Shown: positions 17,807 through 26,834, numbered from the stretch's first letter. The stretch: 64,000 bases of DNA from Caballeronia sp. SEWSISQ10-4 2 (GCF_030464885.1 NZ_JALPRJ010000030.1:1-64000); one strand, 5' to 3'. The notes: generated by a model from the sequence alone, not told the origin. Made by a program: numbers and translations.

Positions 17807-19071
17807 TGCTCGCTCCCGCTGCCCTTGATGCGCCGCACATTCGCGCCCACGGCCGTCAGCTTGCTTTCCATCCGGTCGTAGCCGCGATCAAGATGATAGA
17901 TACGATCGATGAGCGTCTCGCCTTCTGCGCACATGGCCGCAATCACCAGACTCGCCGATGCCCGCAGATCGGTCGCCATCACCTTCGCGCCCGACAGTTT
18001 CTGCACGCCGCTCACCAGCGCCGTATTGCCGTCGATGGTAATGCACGCGCCCAGCCGGTTCAGTTCCTGCACATGCATGAAACGGTTTTCGAAGATGGTT
18101 TCAACAGCTTGCGACGTGCCGGTCGCGAGCGTGTTGAGCGCCATGAACTGCGCCTGCATGTCGGTGGGGAACGCCGGATATTCCGACGTGCGGAAGCTGA
18201 CGGCGGCCGGACGTTTGTTCATCCGCACGCGAATCCAGTTCTCGCCTTCTTCAATCGATACCCCCGCTTCGTGCAGCTTTTCGATCACTGCTTCGAGCAG
18301 CGAAGGATTCACGTTACGCAACGTCACGTCGCCGCCGGTTGCTGCAACGGCGCACAGGAATGTGCCCGCCTCAATGCGATCCGGCACGACCGAATGGCGC
18401 GCGCCGTGCAGCGTGTCAACGCCCTGGATCACGAGCCGATCCGACCCGATCCCATCAATTTTCGCGCCCATCGCGACCAGCAGATTCGCGAGATCGCTGA
18501 CTTCCGGCTCGCGCGCCGCGTTCTCGATGACCGTTTCGCCTTCCGCCAGCACCGCCGCCATCAGCAGGTTTTCCGTGCCGGTGACGGTGATCATGTCGGT
18601 GACAATGCGCGTGCCCTTCAACCGCTTCGCCCGCGCCTCGATAAACCCATGCTCGATCGTAATCTCGGCGCCCATCGCCTGCAGGCCCTTGATGTGCTGA
18701 TCGACCGGACGCGCGCCGATCGCGCAGCCGCCCGGCAACGACACCTTCGCTTCGCCGAAACGTGCGAGCAGCGGTCCGAGCACGAGAATCGATGCGCGCA
18801 TGGTCTTGACCATTTCATACGGCGCAACGAGGTTGTCGACCTTCGACGCGTTCAGCCAAACCTTGCCGTCCGTCGATTCCGAGCGCAGGCCCATCTGATT
18901 GAGCAATTTGAGCATCGTGCGCACGTCTTGCAGGTTGGGCACGTTCTCCAGATGCACGTCGTCTGCCGTGAGCAGACCGGCGCAAAGAATGGGCAATGCC
19001 GCGTTCTTCGCACCCGATACCACGATTTCGCCCGAGAGCTTTGCGCCCCCGACAATCACGAGTTTGTCCAT
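17803..19071 (-). CDS. murA: UDP-GlcNAc enolpyruvyltransferase
   Basis: 422 residues. First committed step of peptidoglycan synthesis, and the target of fosfomycin. The substrate-binding Lys is in SGAKNAALPIL (residues 20-30), and the catalytic Cys is near residue 116 in LPGGCAIGARPVDQH, so fosfomycin sensitivity at this site is expected. The start at 19071 has AAGGAACG upstream; the open frame continues 25 codons further without family similarity. Overlaps hisG by four bases. Confidence 0.97.
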   Translation of the reverse strand: MDKLVIVGGAKLSGEIVVSGAKNAALPILCAGLLTADDVHLENVPNLQDVRTMLKLLNQMGLRSESTDGKVWLNASKVDNLVAPYEMVKTMRASILVLGPLLARFGEAKVSLPGGCAIGARPVDQHIKGLQAMGAEITIEHGFIEARAKRLKGTRIVTDMITVTGTENLLMAAVLAEGETVIENAAREPEVSDLANLLVAMGAKIDGIGSDRLVIQGVDTLHGARHSVVPDRIEAGTFLCAVAATGGDVTLRNVNPSLLEAVIEKLHEAGVSIEEGENWIRVRMNKRPAAVSFRTSEYPAFPTDMQAQFMALNTLATGTSQAVETIFENRFMHVQELNRLGACITIDGNTALVSGVQKLSGAKVMATDLRASASLVIAAMCAEGETLIDRIYHLDRGYDRMESKLTAVGANVRRIKGSGSEQ

Positions 19072-19202
19072 GCTTGGCGTTCCTTCTACGGAGCTTCCTG
19101 CTGCGGCGCCGTTATCGGCGTCGCGGTTGTCTTGAGTGAATCGCACTAAATTTTCAGCCAGTCGGTTACGGGTGGTGCTTTAACTTCAAATGTGAAGAAC
19201 GC

Positions 19203-19442
19203 TCAGGCGGGTTTCCACTCGGCCGGCGTCAGCGTTTTCATGCTCAGCGCGTGGATTTCCGCGCGCATGCGGTCGCCAAGCGCCGCGTACACGAGTTGAT
19301 GACGCGCGATTGGCCGCTTGCCTTCGAACGCCTCGCTCACGATGGTCGCGAAGAAATGCTGGCCGTCGCCTTCTACTTCGACATGCTGGCATGCAAGGCC
19401 ACCAGCAATGTATTCCTTCACTTGTTCCGGAGTCGGCAACAT
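19203..19442 (-). CDS. ibaG: BolA-family protein IbaG-like
   Basis: 79 residues. Small BolA-fold protein; relatives bind monothiol glutaredoxins and iron-sulfur clusters. Motifs: VEVEGDGQHFFATIVSEAFEGKRPIARHQLVY, then EIHALSMKTLTPAEW. In many proteobacteria this gene directly precedes murA, as here, hence the IbaG rather than BolA assignment. Confidence 0.88.
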   Translation of the reverse strand: MLPTPEQVKEYIAGGLACQHVEVEGDGQHFFATIVSEAFEGKRPIARHQLVYAALGDRMRAEIHALSMKTLTPAEWKPA

Positions 19443-19471
19443 GGAAGTCTCCTGAAAATTAAGCGAACTGA

Positions 19472-20227
19472 TTAGTGACGCAGTTTGTAACCGCTTGCCA
19501 GCAGGCGCAGCGCGATTCCCGCCAGTACGACGAAAAATCCGCCGACTATGCCCAGGCTCGCGAGCGGGCTCACGTCGGACATGCCGAAGAAGCCGTATCG
19601 GAAACCGTCGATCATGTAGAAGAACGGATTCAGCCGCGACACTTCGCGCCAGATTGGCGGCAGCGTATGCGTGGAGTAAAACACGCCCGACAGGAAAGTC
19701 AGCGGCATGATCAAAAAGTTTTGGAACGCGGCGAGCTGGTCGAATTTATCGGCCCAGACGCCGGCAATCAATCCGAGCGTTCCTAGAATCGCCGAGCCGA
19801 GGATCGCGAAAGCCAGAATGTAGAACGGCGCGGCGAAGCTCATTGGAATGAACCATACCGTGACGATAAACACACCGAAACCCACCGCTATCCCACGCAC
19901 CACCGACGCCAGCACGTAAGCAAAATACATCTCCCAGTGCGACAGCGGCGGCAGCAGGACAAACACGAGATTGCCCGTGATCTTCGACTGGATCAGCGAC
20001 GACGAACTGTTCGCGAACGCGTTCTGCAACACGCTCATCATGACGAGGCCTGGCACGAGGAAGCTTGTGTACGCCACGCCGGGATACACCTCGACGTGAC
20101 TCGTCAGCGCATGCCCGAAGATCATCAGGTACAAAAGCGCCGTGATAACCGGCGCAAGCACCGTTTGAAACGCAACCTTGTAGAAGCGCAGGATTTCTTT
20201 GTAGAACAGGGTACGAAAGCCGCTCAT
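19472..20227 (-). CDS. yadH: ABC-2 type exporter permease (YadH-like)
   Basis: 251 residues with six membrane segments and the ABC-2 signature region near PLTFLSGVFYSTHTLPPIWREVSRLNPFFYMIDGFRYGFFG. It pairs with the ATPase encoded upstream, whose stop overlaps its start (ATGA). The substrate is unknown. The position between mlaB and ibaG-murA suggests an envelope role, which is inference. Confidence 0.88.
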   Translation of the reverse strand: MSGFRTLFYKEILRFYKVAFQTVLAPVITALLYLMIFGHALTSHVEVYPGVAYTSFLVPGLVMMSVLQNAFANSSSSLIQSKITGNLVFVLLPPLSHWEMYFAYVLASVVRGIAVGFGVFIVTVWFIPMSFAAPFYILAFAILGSAILGTLGLIAGVWADKFDQLAAFQNFLIMPLTFLSGVFYSTHTLPPIWREVSRLNPFFYMIDGFRYGFFGMSDVSPLASLGIVGGFFVVLAGIALRLLASGYKLRH

Positions 20228-21150
20228 GAAAGGCCCTCGATCACTTCCGGCTCGTTCATCACCTGCACGAACACGTCCTCCAGATCGGCTTTGCGCACAT
20301 CGATTTCATCGAACGTGCAGCCGGCCGCGCGACATTTCGCGAGGATCGGCTCGACGTCGTCGTAGCTTGCCAGCCGTAACAAATGATTCGTCCCGGACGC
20401 GGCGCGGGGATCGACCTCCAGCGAACGCAACTCGGCAGGCAACACGCCCTTCGAAAAACGCAACGAAAGCTGCATGCCAGCAAAGCGCTGCAACAGCGTG
20501 CTGGTTCGTTCCAGCGCGACTACTTCACCGCGACGCAGCATCGCGAGCCGGTCGCACAGCGCCTCGGCTTCTTCAAGATAGTGCGTCGTCAGCACGATGG
20601 TGTGACCTTCGCGATTCAGCCTCGAGATGAACTTCCAGAGCGTCTGGCGCAATTCGACATCGACACCTGCGGTCGGCTCGTCGAGCACGATCACCGGCGG
20701 CTTGTGCACCAACGCCTGCGCCACCAGCACACGGCGTTTCATGCCGCCTGACAGCGCGCGCGTGTTGACGTCGGCTTTCTCGGTGAGATCGAGATTGGCC
20801 ATGATTTCATCGATCCAGTCGTCGTTCTTGCGCAGGCCGAAATAGCCGGACTGAATGCGCAACGATTCGCGGACGGTGAAAAACGGATCGAAGACGAGTT
20901 CCTGCGGCACCACGCCCAGCGAGCGGCGCGCTTGGCGGAAATCCGTGACTACATCGTGGCCGAGCACGGAGATGGCTCCGCTATCGGCGCGCGCAAGACC
21001 GGCGAGGATGCTGATGAGGGTAGTTTTACCGGCGCCGTTGGGGCCGAGCAGCCCAAAAAACTCGCCTTCTTCTACGACCAGGTTCACGCCTTTGAGCGCT
21101 TGCAGCTCTTTGTAGCGCTTTTTGACGTTGCGTATTTCTATGGCTGACAT
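20224..21150 (-). CDS. yadG: ABC exporter ATPase (YadG-like)
   Basis: 308 residues. Walker A is GPNGAGKTTLISIL, the Q-loop is GVVPQELVFDPFFTV, the signature is LSGGMKRRVLVAQALVHKPP, and Walker B is VIVLDEPTAGVD. A ~90-residue C-terminal extension follows the nucleotide-binding domain. Partner of the overlapping permease gene. Confidence 0.9.
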   Translation of the reverse strand: MSAIEIRNVKKRYKELQALKGVNLVVEEGEFFGLLGPNGAGKTTLISILAGLARADSGAISVLGHDVVTDFRQARRSLGVVPQELVFDPFFTVRESLRIQSGYFGLRKNDDWIDEIMANLDLTEKADVNTRALSGGMKRRVLVAQALVHKPPVIVLDEPTAGVDVELRQTLWKFISRLNREGHTIVLTTHYLEEAEALCDRLAMLRRGEVVALERTSTLLQRFAGMQLSLRFSKGVLPAELRSLEVDPRAASGTNHLLRLASYDDVEPILAKCRAAGCTFDEIDVRKADLEDVFVQVMNEPEVIEGLS

Positions 21151-21303
21151 GACAGTGCGCGCGCCAGTGGGGGCGGCGCCTCAATGTGTGCGGATCGGAA
21201 CCGGAACCAGCCTTTACAAAAATGAAAGGCGGATAGCAGACCGAAAAAACGGTTGATTATAGGCCAAACGCGGCAGAGGTTCGCCGCAGGCGAGTCCGTA
21301 ACA

Positions 21304-21361
21304 ACCCTGTCAGGCGCGTTCGATCAGTAACGAACGCGCCGATGGTTCAACAGGACAGGGT
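21304..21361. repeat. Long two-tier hairpin between mlaB and yadG
   Basis: An inner stem of 10 bp (21313-21322 GGCGCGTTCG with 21331-21340, 8-base loop) is enclosed by 8-bp arms ACCCTGTC (21304-21311) and GACAGGGT (21354-21361). The outer right arm touches the mlaB stop codon. There is no T-run, so simple intrinsic termination is unlikely; an mRNA processing, stability or attenuation structure inside the operon is possible. The rest of the ~210-base gap shows nothing else. Confidence 0.6.
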
Positions 21362-21630
21362 CAATGTCGAAAGGTGAGGAGCGTGTCAACGCCATAGGCT
21401 TGCGCGAGACTGGCAAGCCCGGAGGGAAGGTTGATGACAACCAACGCCGCGCCGCGCGCAGCGGCCGCGCGTTCCCACGCGAGCAGCACGGCGAGCGCCG
21501 ACGAATCGAACTGCTTGAGCGGCGCGCAATCCACTTCGGTTGCGCCCGCAGCGATCCGCGACAAACCCGCGTCGAGTGCGCTTCTGGCGCTGTCGTGCGT
21601 GAGCGTCGCGGCGGTTTCGAAGCGACTCAC
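21361..21630 (-). CDS. mlaB: MlaB, STAS-domain subunit of the Mla transporter
   Basis: 89 residues. Cytoplasmic STAS protein that stabilises the MlaFE ABC complex. The STAS motif with the conserved Ser/Thr is seen as VDCAPLKQFDSSALAVLLAWERAA. The start is GTG at 21630, overlapping the mlaC stop by four bases (GTGA). The longer open frame upstream runs through mlaC and is not part of the protein. Confidence 0.88.
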   Translation of the reverse strand: MSRFETAATLTHDSARSALDAGLSRIAAGATEVDCAPLKQFDSSALAVLLAWERAAAARGAALVVINLPSGLASLAQAYGVDTLLTFRH

Positions 21631-22256
21631 GATGCCTTGCCGCTCGCAAGTTGCTGATTGCGCTGCGTGAGGAACTGCACCAGGCCGTCCACGCCGTGTT
21701 GCTGGATCTGCTCGCTGAACTGCTGCTGGTAAGCCTGAATCAGCCACGCGCCGAGCACATTGATGTCATAGACTTTCCAGCCTTGCGGCGTCTTGTACAG
21801 ACGATAGTCGAGCTGGATCGGCGAACCGTTGTTGACCACGACCGAGCGCACCACTACGTCCGTATCGCTAGGATCTGCGCGGAACGGCTTGTACTCGACT
21901 TGCTGGTCGCGAACCTGCGCAAGCGCACCGGAATACGTGCGAATCAGCAACAGCTTGAACTGTTCGACGATCTGCTTCTGCTGTTCCGGCGTAGCCGTAT
22001 TCCAGTTGCGTCCCATCACGAGACGCGTGGTACGCGTGAAGTCCGTGTACGGCAGGATCTTCTCGTTCACCAACTGCGTAATACGCGTGATGTTGCCCGA
22101 CTGGATCTGCTTGTCGGCCTTGATCTGGTCGAGCACTTGCGACGTGACGGTCTTGACCAGCCCGTCGGGGGTGGACATGTCGCCAGCCTGCGCGAACGCA
22201 CCGCTACAAAACGCCATCAGCACAGCAAACAGGGGAAGTAGAAATAGTTTTTTCAT
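21627..22256 (-). CDS. mlaC: MlaC, periplasmic phospholipid shuttle
   Basis: 209 residues. Soluble carrier moving phospholipid between MlaA at the outer membrane and the MlaFEDB complex. Signal peptide MKKLFLLPLFAVLMAFCSGAF then AQA. Tol-Ttg2 domain motifs include ILPYTDFTRTTRLVMGRNW and VYDINVLGAWLIQAYQQQF. Intact length. Confidence 0.94.
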   Translation of the reverse strand: MKKLFLLPLFAVLMAFCSGAFAQAGDMSTPDGLVKTVTSQVLDQIKADKQIQSGNITRITQLVNEKILPYTDFTRTTRLVMGRNWNTATPEQQKQIVEQFKLLLIRTYSGALAQVRDQQVEYKPFRADPSDTDVVVRSVVVNNGSPIQLDYRLYKTPQGWKVYDINVLGAWLIQAYQQQFSEQIQQHGVDGLVQFLTQRNQQLASGKAS

Positions 22257-22378
22257 TACGGACTCTGCAAAAAAAGTGGCCTGGGTTTGAGCGCGGTATT
22301 CACCATGAGTTCATCTGCCGCGCTCTATTCAGCCGTCATAACACTTTCGATATATTACTGGTCAGCCGTCATCCACGC

Positions 22379-23293
22379 TTACCGCAGCTTGAACGACGGG
22401 AACGACGGAATCCGCGGCGGCACCATTTGGTCCGGCCGCACAGAAGTCGCGCCGGGCTCGCTCGCCGCAGTTGCACCGGAAGCCGCAGCCGCACCGGAAG
22501 CCGCTTCCGATCCCGACGCCGCCACGGCCGGCGCCGCTGTAGCACTTGGAGCAGGCGCCGCGCCCACATCGTCGTACTTCGGCAGGGATTCACTGCTGTC
22601 GCTCGCGCTGTTGTCGCCGCCAATCAAGTACTGACGGCGCTGAAGATACGCGTTGCGCACGAACGAATACTTGTCGAGCGCGGCGCCCGAAAGCACATCG
22701 CCTGCGCCAAGCAGGTTGGCCCGCGTGTTGATCAGTTGCACGCCAAAGAGCGTGGTGCGGAACCAGGATGGGTCTACGTAGCTCGTCACGCTACCGAAAT
22801 AATCGACAACCGTGCCCGCCGTATCTCGAACCGTACTCGGTCCCAGCAGCGGCAGCACTACATACGGGCCCGCCGGCACGCCGTAATGGCCAAGCGTCAA
22901 GCCGAAATCCTGAGTGTGCTTCGGCAGCCCGGCAACGCTCGCCACGTCGAAGAGGCCAGCCACGCCGAAGATCGAGTTCATCACCACGCGCATGATGTCC
23001 GACACGCCGTCAGCAATCTTCAACTGCACAAGGTTATTCGCGGCCGTATAAATATCGCCGATATTGCCGAAGAAGTTCGTAACGCTGTCGCGCACCGGCT
23101 GCGGCGTTACATACACGTAACCCTTCGCAAGCGGCTTGAGCGCGACCTGATCGATCTTGTCGTTGATCGTGAACATCGTCCGGTTGTAGCTCTCGAACGG
23201 GTCGCCCTTGGTCGGCGTCGTTACGGTAGCGCACCCGGCGAGCATCGCCACCGCGACCATCACAGCCGCGCTATTTACGCGCATCGCCTGCAT
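22379..23293 (-). CDS. mlaA: MlaA (VacJ), outer-membrane lipoprotein
   Basis: 304 residues. Removes misplaced phospholipids from the outer leaflet with a porin partner. The lipobox LAGC puts the acylated Cys at residue 21. Family motifs: DPFESYNRTMFTIND, NSIFGVAGLFDVAS, DFGLTLGHYGVPAGPYVVLPLLGPSTVRD. The last ~60 residues are an Ala/Ser-rich low-complexity tail beyond the usual domain. AAGGAG lies eight bases before the chosen ATG. In E. coli mlaA is elsewhere; here it lies inside the mla operon. Confidence 0.95.
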   Translation of the reverse strand: MQAMRVNSAAVMVAVAMLAGCATVTTPTKGDPFESYNRTMFTINDKIDQVALKPLAKGYVYVTPQPVRDSVTNFFGNIGDIYTAANNLVQLKIADGVSDIMRVVMNSIFGVAGLFDVASVAGLPKHTQDFGLTLGHYGVPAGPYVVLPLLGPSTVRDTAGTVVDYFGSVTSYVDPSWFRTTLFGVQLINTRANLLGAGDVLSGAALDKYSFVRNAYLQRRQYLIGGDNSASDSSESLPKYDDVGAAPAPSATAAPAVAASGSEAASGAAAASGATAASEPGATSVRPDQMVPPRIPSFPSFKLR

Positions 23294-23382
23294 TTCTTCT
23301 TCTCCTTATTAATGCTGAGCCGAAGGCTGGCCCGTTTCGCGAGATCGACCAAGTTTCGACTGCCTGAATTTGCACGACTCAC

Positions 23383-23949
23383 TTACTTAGCGGCCGCGCT
23401 CGCGCCCATCGCGCTCGCTGCGCCGGGAAATGTGGGCGCGGCAGGCGTTGCAGCAGGTGCGGCAGGCGTTGCCGAGCTTTTCGACGCACCCGAATCCGCT
23501 GCCTTGTTGTACAGAAACTGCCCGATCAGATTCTCTAGAACGACCGCCGATTGCGTCATCGAAATAGTGTCGCCGGCCTTGAGCATCTGGTCATCACCAC
23601 CCGGCTCCAGGCCGATGTACTGCTCGCCGAGCAAGCCCGACGTCAGGATCTTCGCCGATGAATCTTTCGGAAACTGATATTGCTTGTCGAGATCGATCGT
23701 GACCAGCGCCTGATACGTGTTCTGGTCGAAGCCGATCGAATTGACGCGGCCAACCGTCACCCCCGCGCTCTTCACCGGCGCACGCGGTTTCAAGCCGCCG
23801 ATGTTGTCGAATTTCAGCTTGACCTCGTAGGTCGGCTGAAACGACAGCGAGCTCATGTTGCCCGCCTTCAGCGCGAGGAATAACAGCGCCACGAAACCCA
23901 GCACCACGAAGAGGCCGACCCAAAAGTCGAGAGCAGCAGTCTTTTTCAT
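23383..23949 (-). CDS. mlaD: MlaD, MCE-domain subunit
   Basis: 188 residues. An N-terminal membrane helix (LDFWVGLFVVLGFVALLFLAL) precedes one MCE domain (VKLKFDNIGGLKPRAPVKSAGVTVGRV), which forms a hexameric ring on MlaFE. The last ~40 residues are Ala/Pro/Ser-rich. Confidence 0.94.
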   Translation of the reverse strand: MKKTAALDFWVGLFVVLGFVALLFLALKAGNMSSLSFQPTYEVKLKFDNIGGLKPRAPVKSAGVTVGRVNSIGFDQNTYQALVTIDLDKQYQFPKDSSAKILTSGLLGEQYIGLEPGGDDQMLKAGDTISMTQSAVVLENLIGQFLYNKAADSGASKSSATPAAPAATPAAPTFPGAASAMGASAAAK

Positions 23950-24066
23950 CGTCTTCCCAAAGAATCTTGTCGCAGTTTTTTGCGTGAAGGACAGTGCCCT
24001 TCACAACGTCCACGAACCGGTGAGCCGAATCGCCACACAGGGGCGTCGCGATCCCGACCAGAGTCG

Positions 24067-24834
24067 TTAATTGAACATCAGCGCGGTCAGCAGGAAATCC
24101 AGCCCGAGCACGGCCAGCGACCCGTACACCACCGTTTTCGTGGTCGCGCGCGACACGCCTTCCGGCGTCGGCTGAGCTTCATAACCCTGGAACAGCGCGA
24201 TGAACGTGACGGCAAAGCCGAACACCACGCTCTTGATCACACCGTTGCCTACGTCACTCCATACGTCGATGCCGCCTTGCATCTGCGACCAGAACGCGCC
24301 CTCATCCACGCCGATCATCAGCACGCCGACTACGTAACCGCCGAAAATGCCGACCGCACTGAAAATGGCGGCCAGCGCCGGCATGGCGATGATGCCAGCC
24401 CAGAAACGCGGCGCGACAACCACCTTGAGCGGATCGACGGCCATCATTTCCATGGCCGTGAGCTGCTCGCCGGCTTTCATCAAGCCGATCTCGGCCGTCA
24501 GCGACGTGCCCGCGCGGCCCGCGAACAGCAACGCGGTCACCACCGGCCCGAGTTCGCGCACCAGCGACAGCGCGACCAGGAGGCCAAGCGCTTGCTCGGA
24601 GCCGTATCGGTTAAGGGTGAGATAGCCCTGCAAACCGAGCACAAAACCGACGAACAAGCCGGAAACCGCGATGATCAGCAGCGAATAGTTACCGACAAAG
24701 TGGATCTGTTTCGTGACAAGGCGCGGCCGGCGCAGTAATGGAAAGAATTCGACGATCAGGCGCAGAAACATGCGCGTGGCATAACCGATCGTGCCGAAGC
24801 CGCCGAGCACCGTGCGTCCGAGGGCGCTGATCAT
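24067..24834 (-). CDS. mlaE: MlaE, permease of the Mla transporter
   Basis: 255 residues, five to six membrane segments. Conserved regions include GPVVTALLFAGRAGTSLTAEIGLMKAGEQLTAMEMM and the elbow-helix start. Its start overlaps the mlaF stop by four bases. Inner-membrane lipid channel of MlaFEDB. Confidence 0.95.
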   Translation of the reverse strand: MISALGRTVLGGFGTIGYATRMFLRLIVEFFPLLRRPRLVTKQIHFVGNYSLLIIAVSGLFVGFVLGLQGYLTLNRYGSEQALGLLVALSLVRELGPVVTALLFAGRAGTSLTAEIGLMKAGEQLTAMEMMAVDPLKVVVAPRFWAGIIAMPALAAIFSAVGIFGGYVVGVLMIGVDEGAFWSQMQGGIDVWSDVGNGVIKSVVFGFAVTFIALFQGYEAQPTPEGVSRATTKTVVYGSLAVLGLDFLLTALMFN

Positions 24835-25661
24835 GCCTTTGCTCCGAGTCCAAAGTCCGCCGCCAGCGGCGTCGTACTGGAATAGTGAAATTTGAACGGG
24901 CCGTCGGGCGCGCCGTCGATGAACTGCCGCACCGACGGTTCCTGCGAGGCCCGCAATTGCGCCGGAGTCCCTTCAGCCAAAATCCCGCCGTTCGCGATGA
25001 AATACACGTAGTCCGCAATGGCGAACGATTCCGGCACGTCATGCGTCACAAGAATCGACGTGGCGCCGAGCGCGCTATTCAGCGTGCGGATCAAATTAGC
25101 CGTAATGCCGAGCGAAATGGGATCGAGGCCGGCGAACGGCTCGTCGTACATCATCAGTTCGGGATCGAGCGCGATGGCGCGGGCAAGCGCCACGCGTCGC
25201 GCCATGCCGCCCGATATCTCCGATGGAGCCAGATCGCGCGCGCCGCGCAGGCCGACCGCGTTGAGCTTCATCAGCACGAGGTCGCGCAGGAGTTCGTCGG
25301 GGAGGTCGGTGTGTTCCCGCAGCGGGAACGCGACGTTATCGAACACGGTCTGGTCGGTGAAAAGCGCACCGAACTGGAACAGCATGCCCATTTTGCGGCG
25401 AAGTTCGTAGAGGCCTTCGCGGGTTTGCGTGCCGACGTCCTTGCCGCCGAACAACACCTGGCCGCGTTTGGCCTTGACCAGGCCGCCGATCAAACGCAGC
25501 ACGGTCGTCTTGCCACAGCCGGAACCGCCCATGACAGCCACGACCTGACCGCGCTTGAAGCGCATGTTCAGGTTCGATAAAACGAGCCGGTCGCCGTAGC
25601 CGAAATCGACGTCGCGAAGCTCTAGCAAGGTCTCGGGAGAAGCTGACACGGGGGCTGGCAA
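24831..25661 (-). CDS. mlaF: MlaF, ATPase of the Mla transporter
   Basis: 276 residues. Walker A is GGSGCGKTTVLRLIGG, the signature is ISGGMARRVALARAIALDPE, Walker B is LMMYDEPFAGLDPIS, and the His switch is LVTHDVPE. First gene of the mla operon, with a strong promoter about 20 bases upstream of the ATG. Confidence 0.95.
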   Translation of the reverse strand: MPAPVSASPETLLELRDVDFGYGDRLVLSNLNMRFKRGQVVAVMGGSGCGKTTVLRLIGGLVKAKRGQVLFGGKDVGTQTREGLYELRRKMGMLFQFGALFTDQTVFDNVAFPLREHTDLPDELLRDLVLMKLNAVGLRGARDLAPSEISGGMARRVALARAIALDPELMMYDEPFAGLDPISLGITANLIRTLNSALGATSILVTHDVPESFAIADYVYFIANGGILAEGTPAQLRASQEPSVRQFIDGAPDGPFKFHYSSTTPLAADFGLGAKA

Positions 25662-25682
25662 TCCTTTTACGCAAGAGGCCGA

Positions 25683-25712
25683 ATTATAGGGCCTCTGCGT
25701 GACAGGTGTCGT
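25683..25712 (-). promoter_or_regulatory. Promoter of the mla operon
   Basis: On the minus strand a perfect TATAAT (25683-25688) lies 18 bases downstream of ACGACA (25707-25712, four of six matches to TTGACA). The start of transcription would fall just upstream of the mlaF ATG at 25661, giving a very short leader. The discriminator TCGGCCTCTT is the same as that of the promoter at 203-208. Confidence 0.7.
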
Positions 25713-25766
25713 GGCGGTCCCTTTCGACTGGTTTAACGATCTGAAGTTTTTTCCGATTCCGGCGCA

Positions 25767-26834
25767 TTATCGCGCGAATTCGTGTTGCAGCGCAGAAATG
25801 GCCGCCGGCACATCCGCCGCTTCTGTAACGGCGCGGACCACTGCTGCACTGCCGACACCGGTCGACAAAACTTGTCGCAGAACGGAACCATCTATGCCGC
25901 CGATTGCGACCAGCGGCACGACACCGTCGAGCAGGCGTACATAGCGTGTCAGACGGGCCAAACCTTGCGGCGCCGTTGGCATGACTTTCGTCGTGGTCGG
26001 GAACACCGCGCCGAGTGCGAGGTAGCTCGGCTTGAAATGCAACGCCTTCAGCATTTCGTAGTAGCCGTGCGTGGACAGGCCGAGCCGCAAGCCCGCTTCG
26101 GCGATCGCGTTCAGGTCGGCCGTTTCCACGTCCTCCTGCCCCAGATGCACGCCGTATGCACCGGCTTTGATGGCTTCGCGCCAATGATCGTTGATAAAAA
26201 CTTGCGCCTGATGCCGGGCGCCCGCGGCCACGGATTGCGCGATTTCCTGCTTGAGATCACCGGAATCGGTGGTTTTGCGGCGTAATTGGGTTGTTTTAAC
26301 ACCGTGATCGAGAACCCGTTCGACCCACGCCGCACTCGGCAGGACGGGATATAAGCCGAGCTTGTCCGGGCAATGGGGGAACGGCTTCGAAGGCGGTGCG
26401 GGCAAATTTGCCACCGTCGGGAAGATGGAAAAGTCGACGGGCCACGCATCGAGTTGATCCAGGTTGGCCGGACGCCACGCGAGCGCCAGCACAAGCGCGT
26501 CGTGCGGCTCAAAACCGCAATCGAGGAACGCAGCCAGCGCGGCCGGCCAATCATCGGACCATTCGCCTTTCAGCGCGTAATCGGCGCCGTTCAGCTTCAG
26601 CGTCGCCAAGCCCGCTTCCAGGTTCAGCAGACCAACGCCCTCCGGCAGCAGCTCAACGGTGCCGCCCACAATCAAATCCCCTTCCGACGGATGATCCGGC
26701 GTGCTCAGGCAAATTCGCCACTGCTTCGATCCCGCCGGCCAGTCGCCCAGCCGCCGCCGGATCTGCTCGGCGGCTTCCAGCAGTTCGTCGGCGGGCGGCC
26801 AAAACACTTCTTTCTCTTGCGACAACATGCTCAT
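25767..26834 (-). CDS. thiE: Thiamine phosphate synthase with N-terminal extension
   Basis: 355 residues, against ~210 for typical ThiE. The C-terminal ~200 residues carry the enzyme: QLRRKT, VFINDHWREAIKAGAYGVHLGQEDV, LGLSTHGYYE, LGAVFPTTTK and PLVAIGGI. It joins HMP-PP and thiazole phosphate. The first ~150 residues contain no motif I can assign; a short stretch DALVLALAWRP hints at a kinase-like remnant, but this is weak. The start overlaps the thiG stop by four bases. Last gene of thiOSGE. Confidence 0.9.
   Translation of the reverse strand: MSMLSQEKEVFWPPADELLEAAEQIRRRLGDWPAGSKQWRICLSTPDHPSEGDLIVGGTVELLPEGVGLLNLEAGLATLKLNGADYALKGEWSDDWPAALAAFLDCGFEPHDALVLALAWRPANLDQLDAWPVDFSIFPTVANLPAPPSKPFPHCPDKLGLYPVLPSAAWVERVLDHGVKTTQLRRKTTDSGDLKQEIAQSVAAGARHQAQVFINDHWREAIKAGAYGVHLGQEDVETADLNAIAEAGLRLGLSTHGYYEMLKALHFKPSYLALGAVFPTTTKVMPTAPQGLARLTRYVRLLDGVVPLVAIGGIDGSVLRQVLSTGVGSAAVVRAVTEAADVPAAISALQHEFAR

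Noticed and set aside
17806..19149. A 447-codon plus-strand frame opposite murA
   Set aside because: Antisense shadow of murA; Arg/His-rich, no domain, no ribosome binding site.
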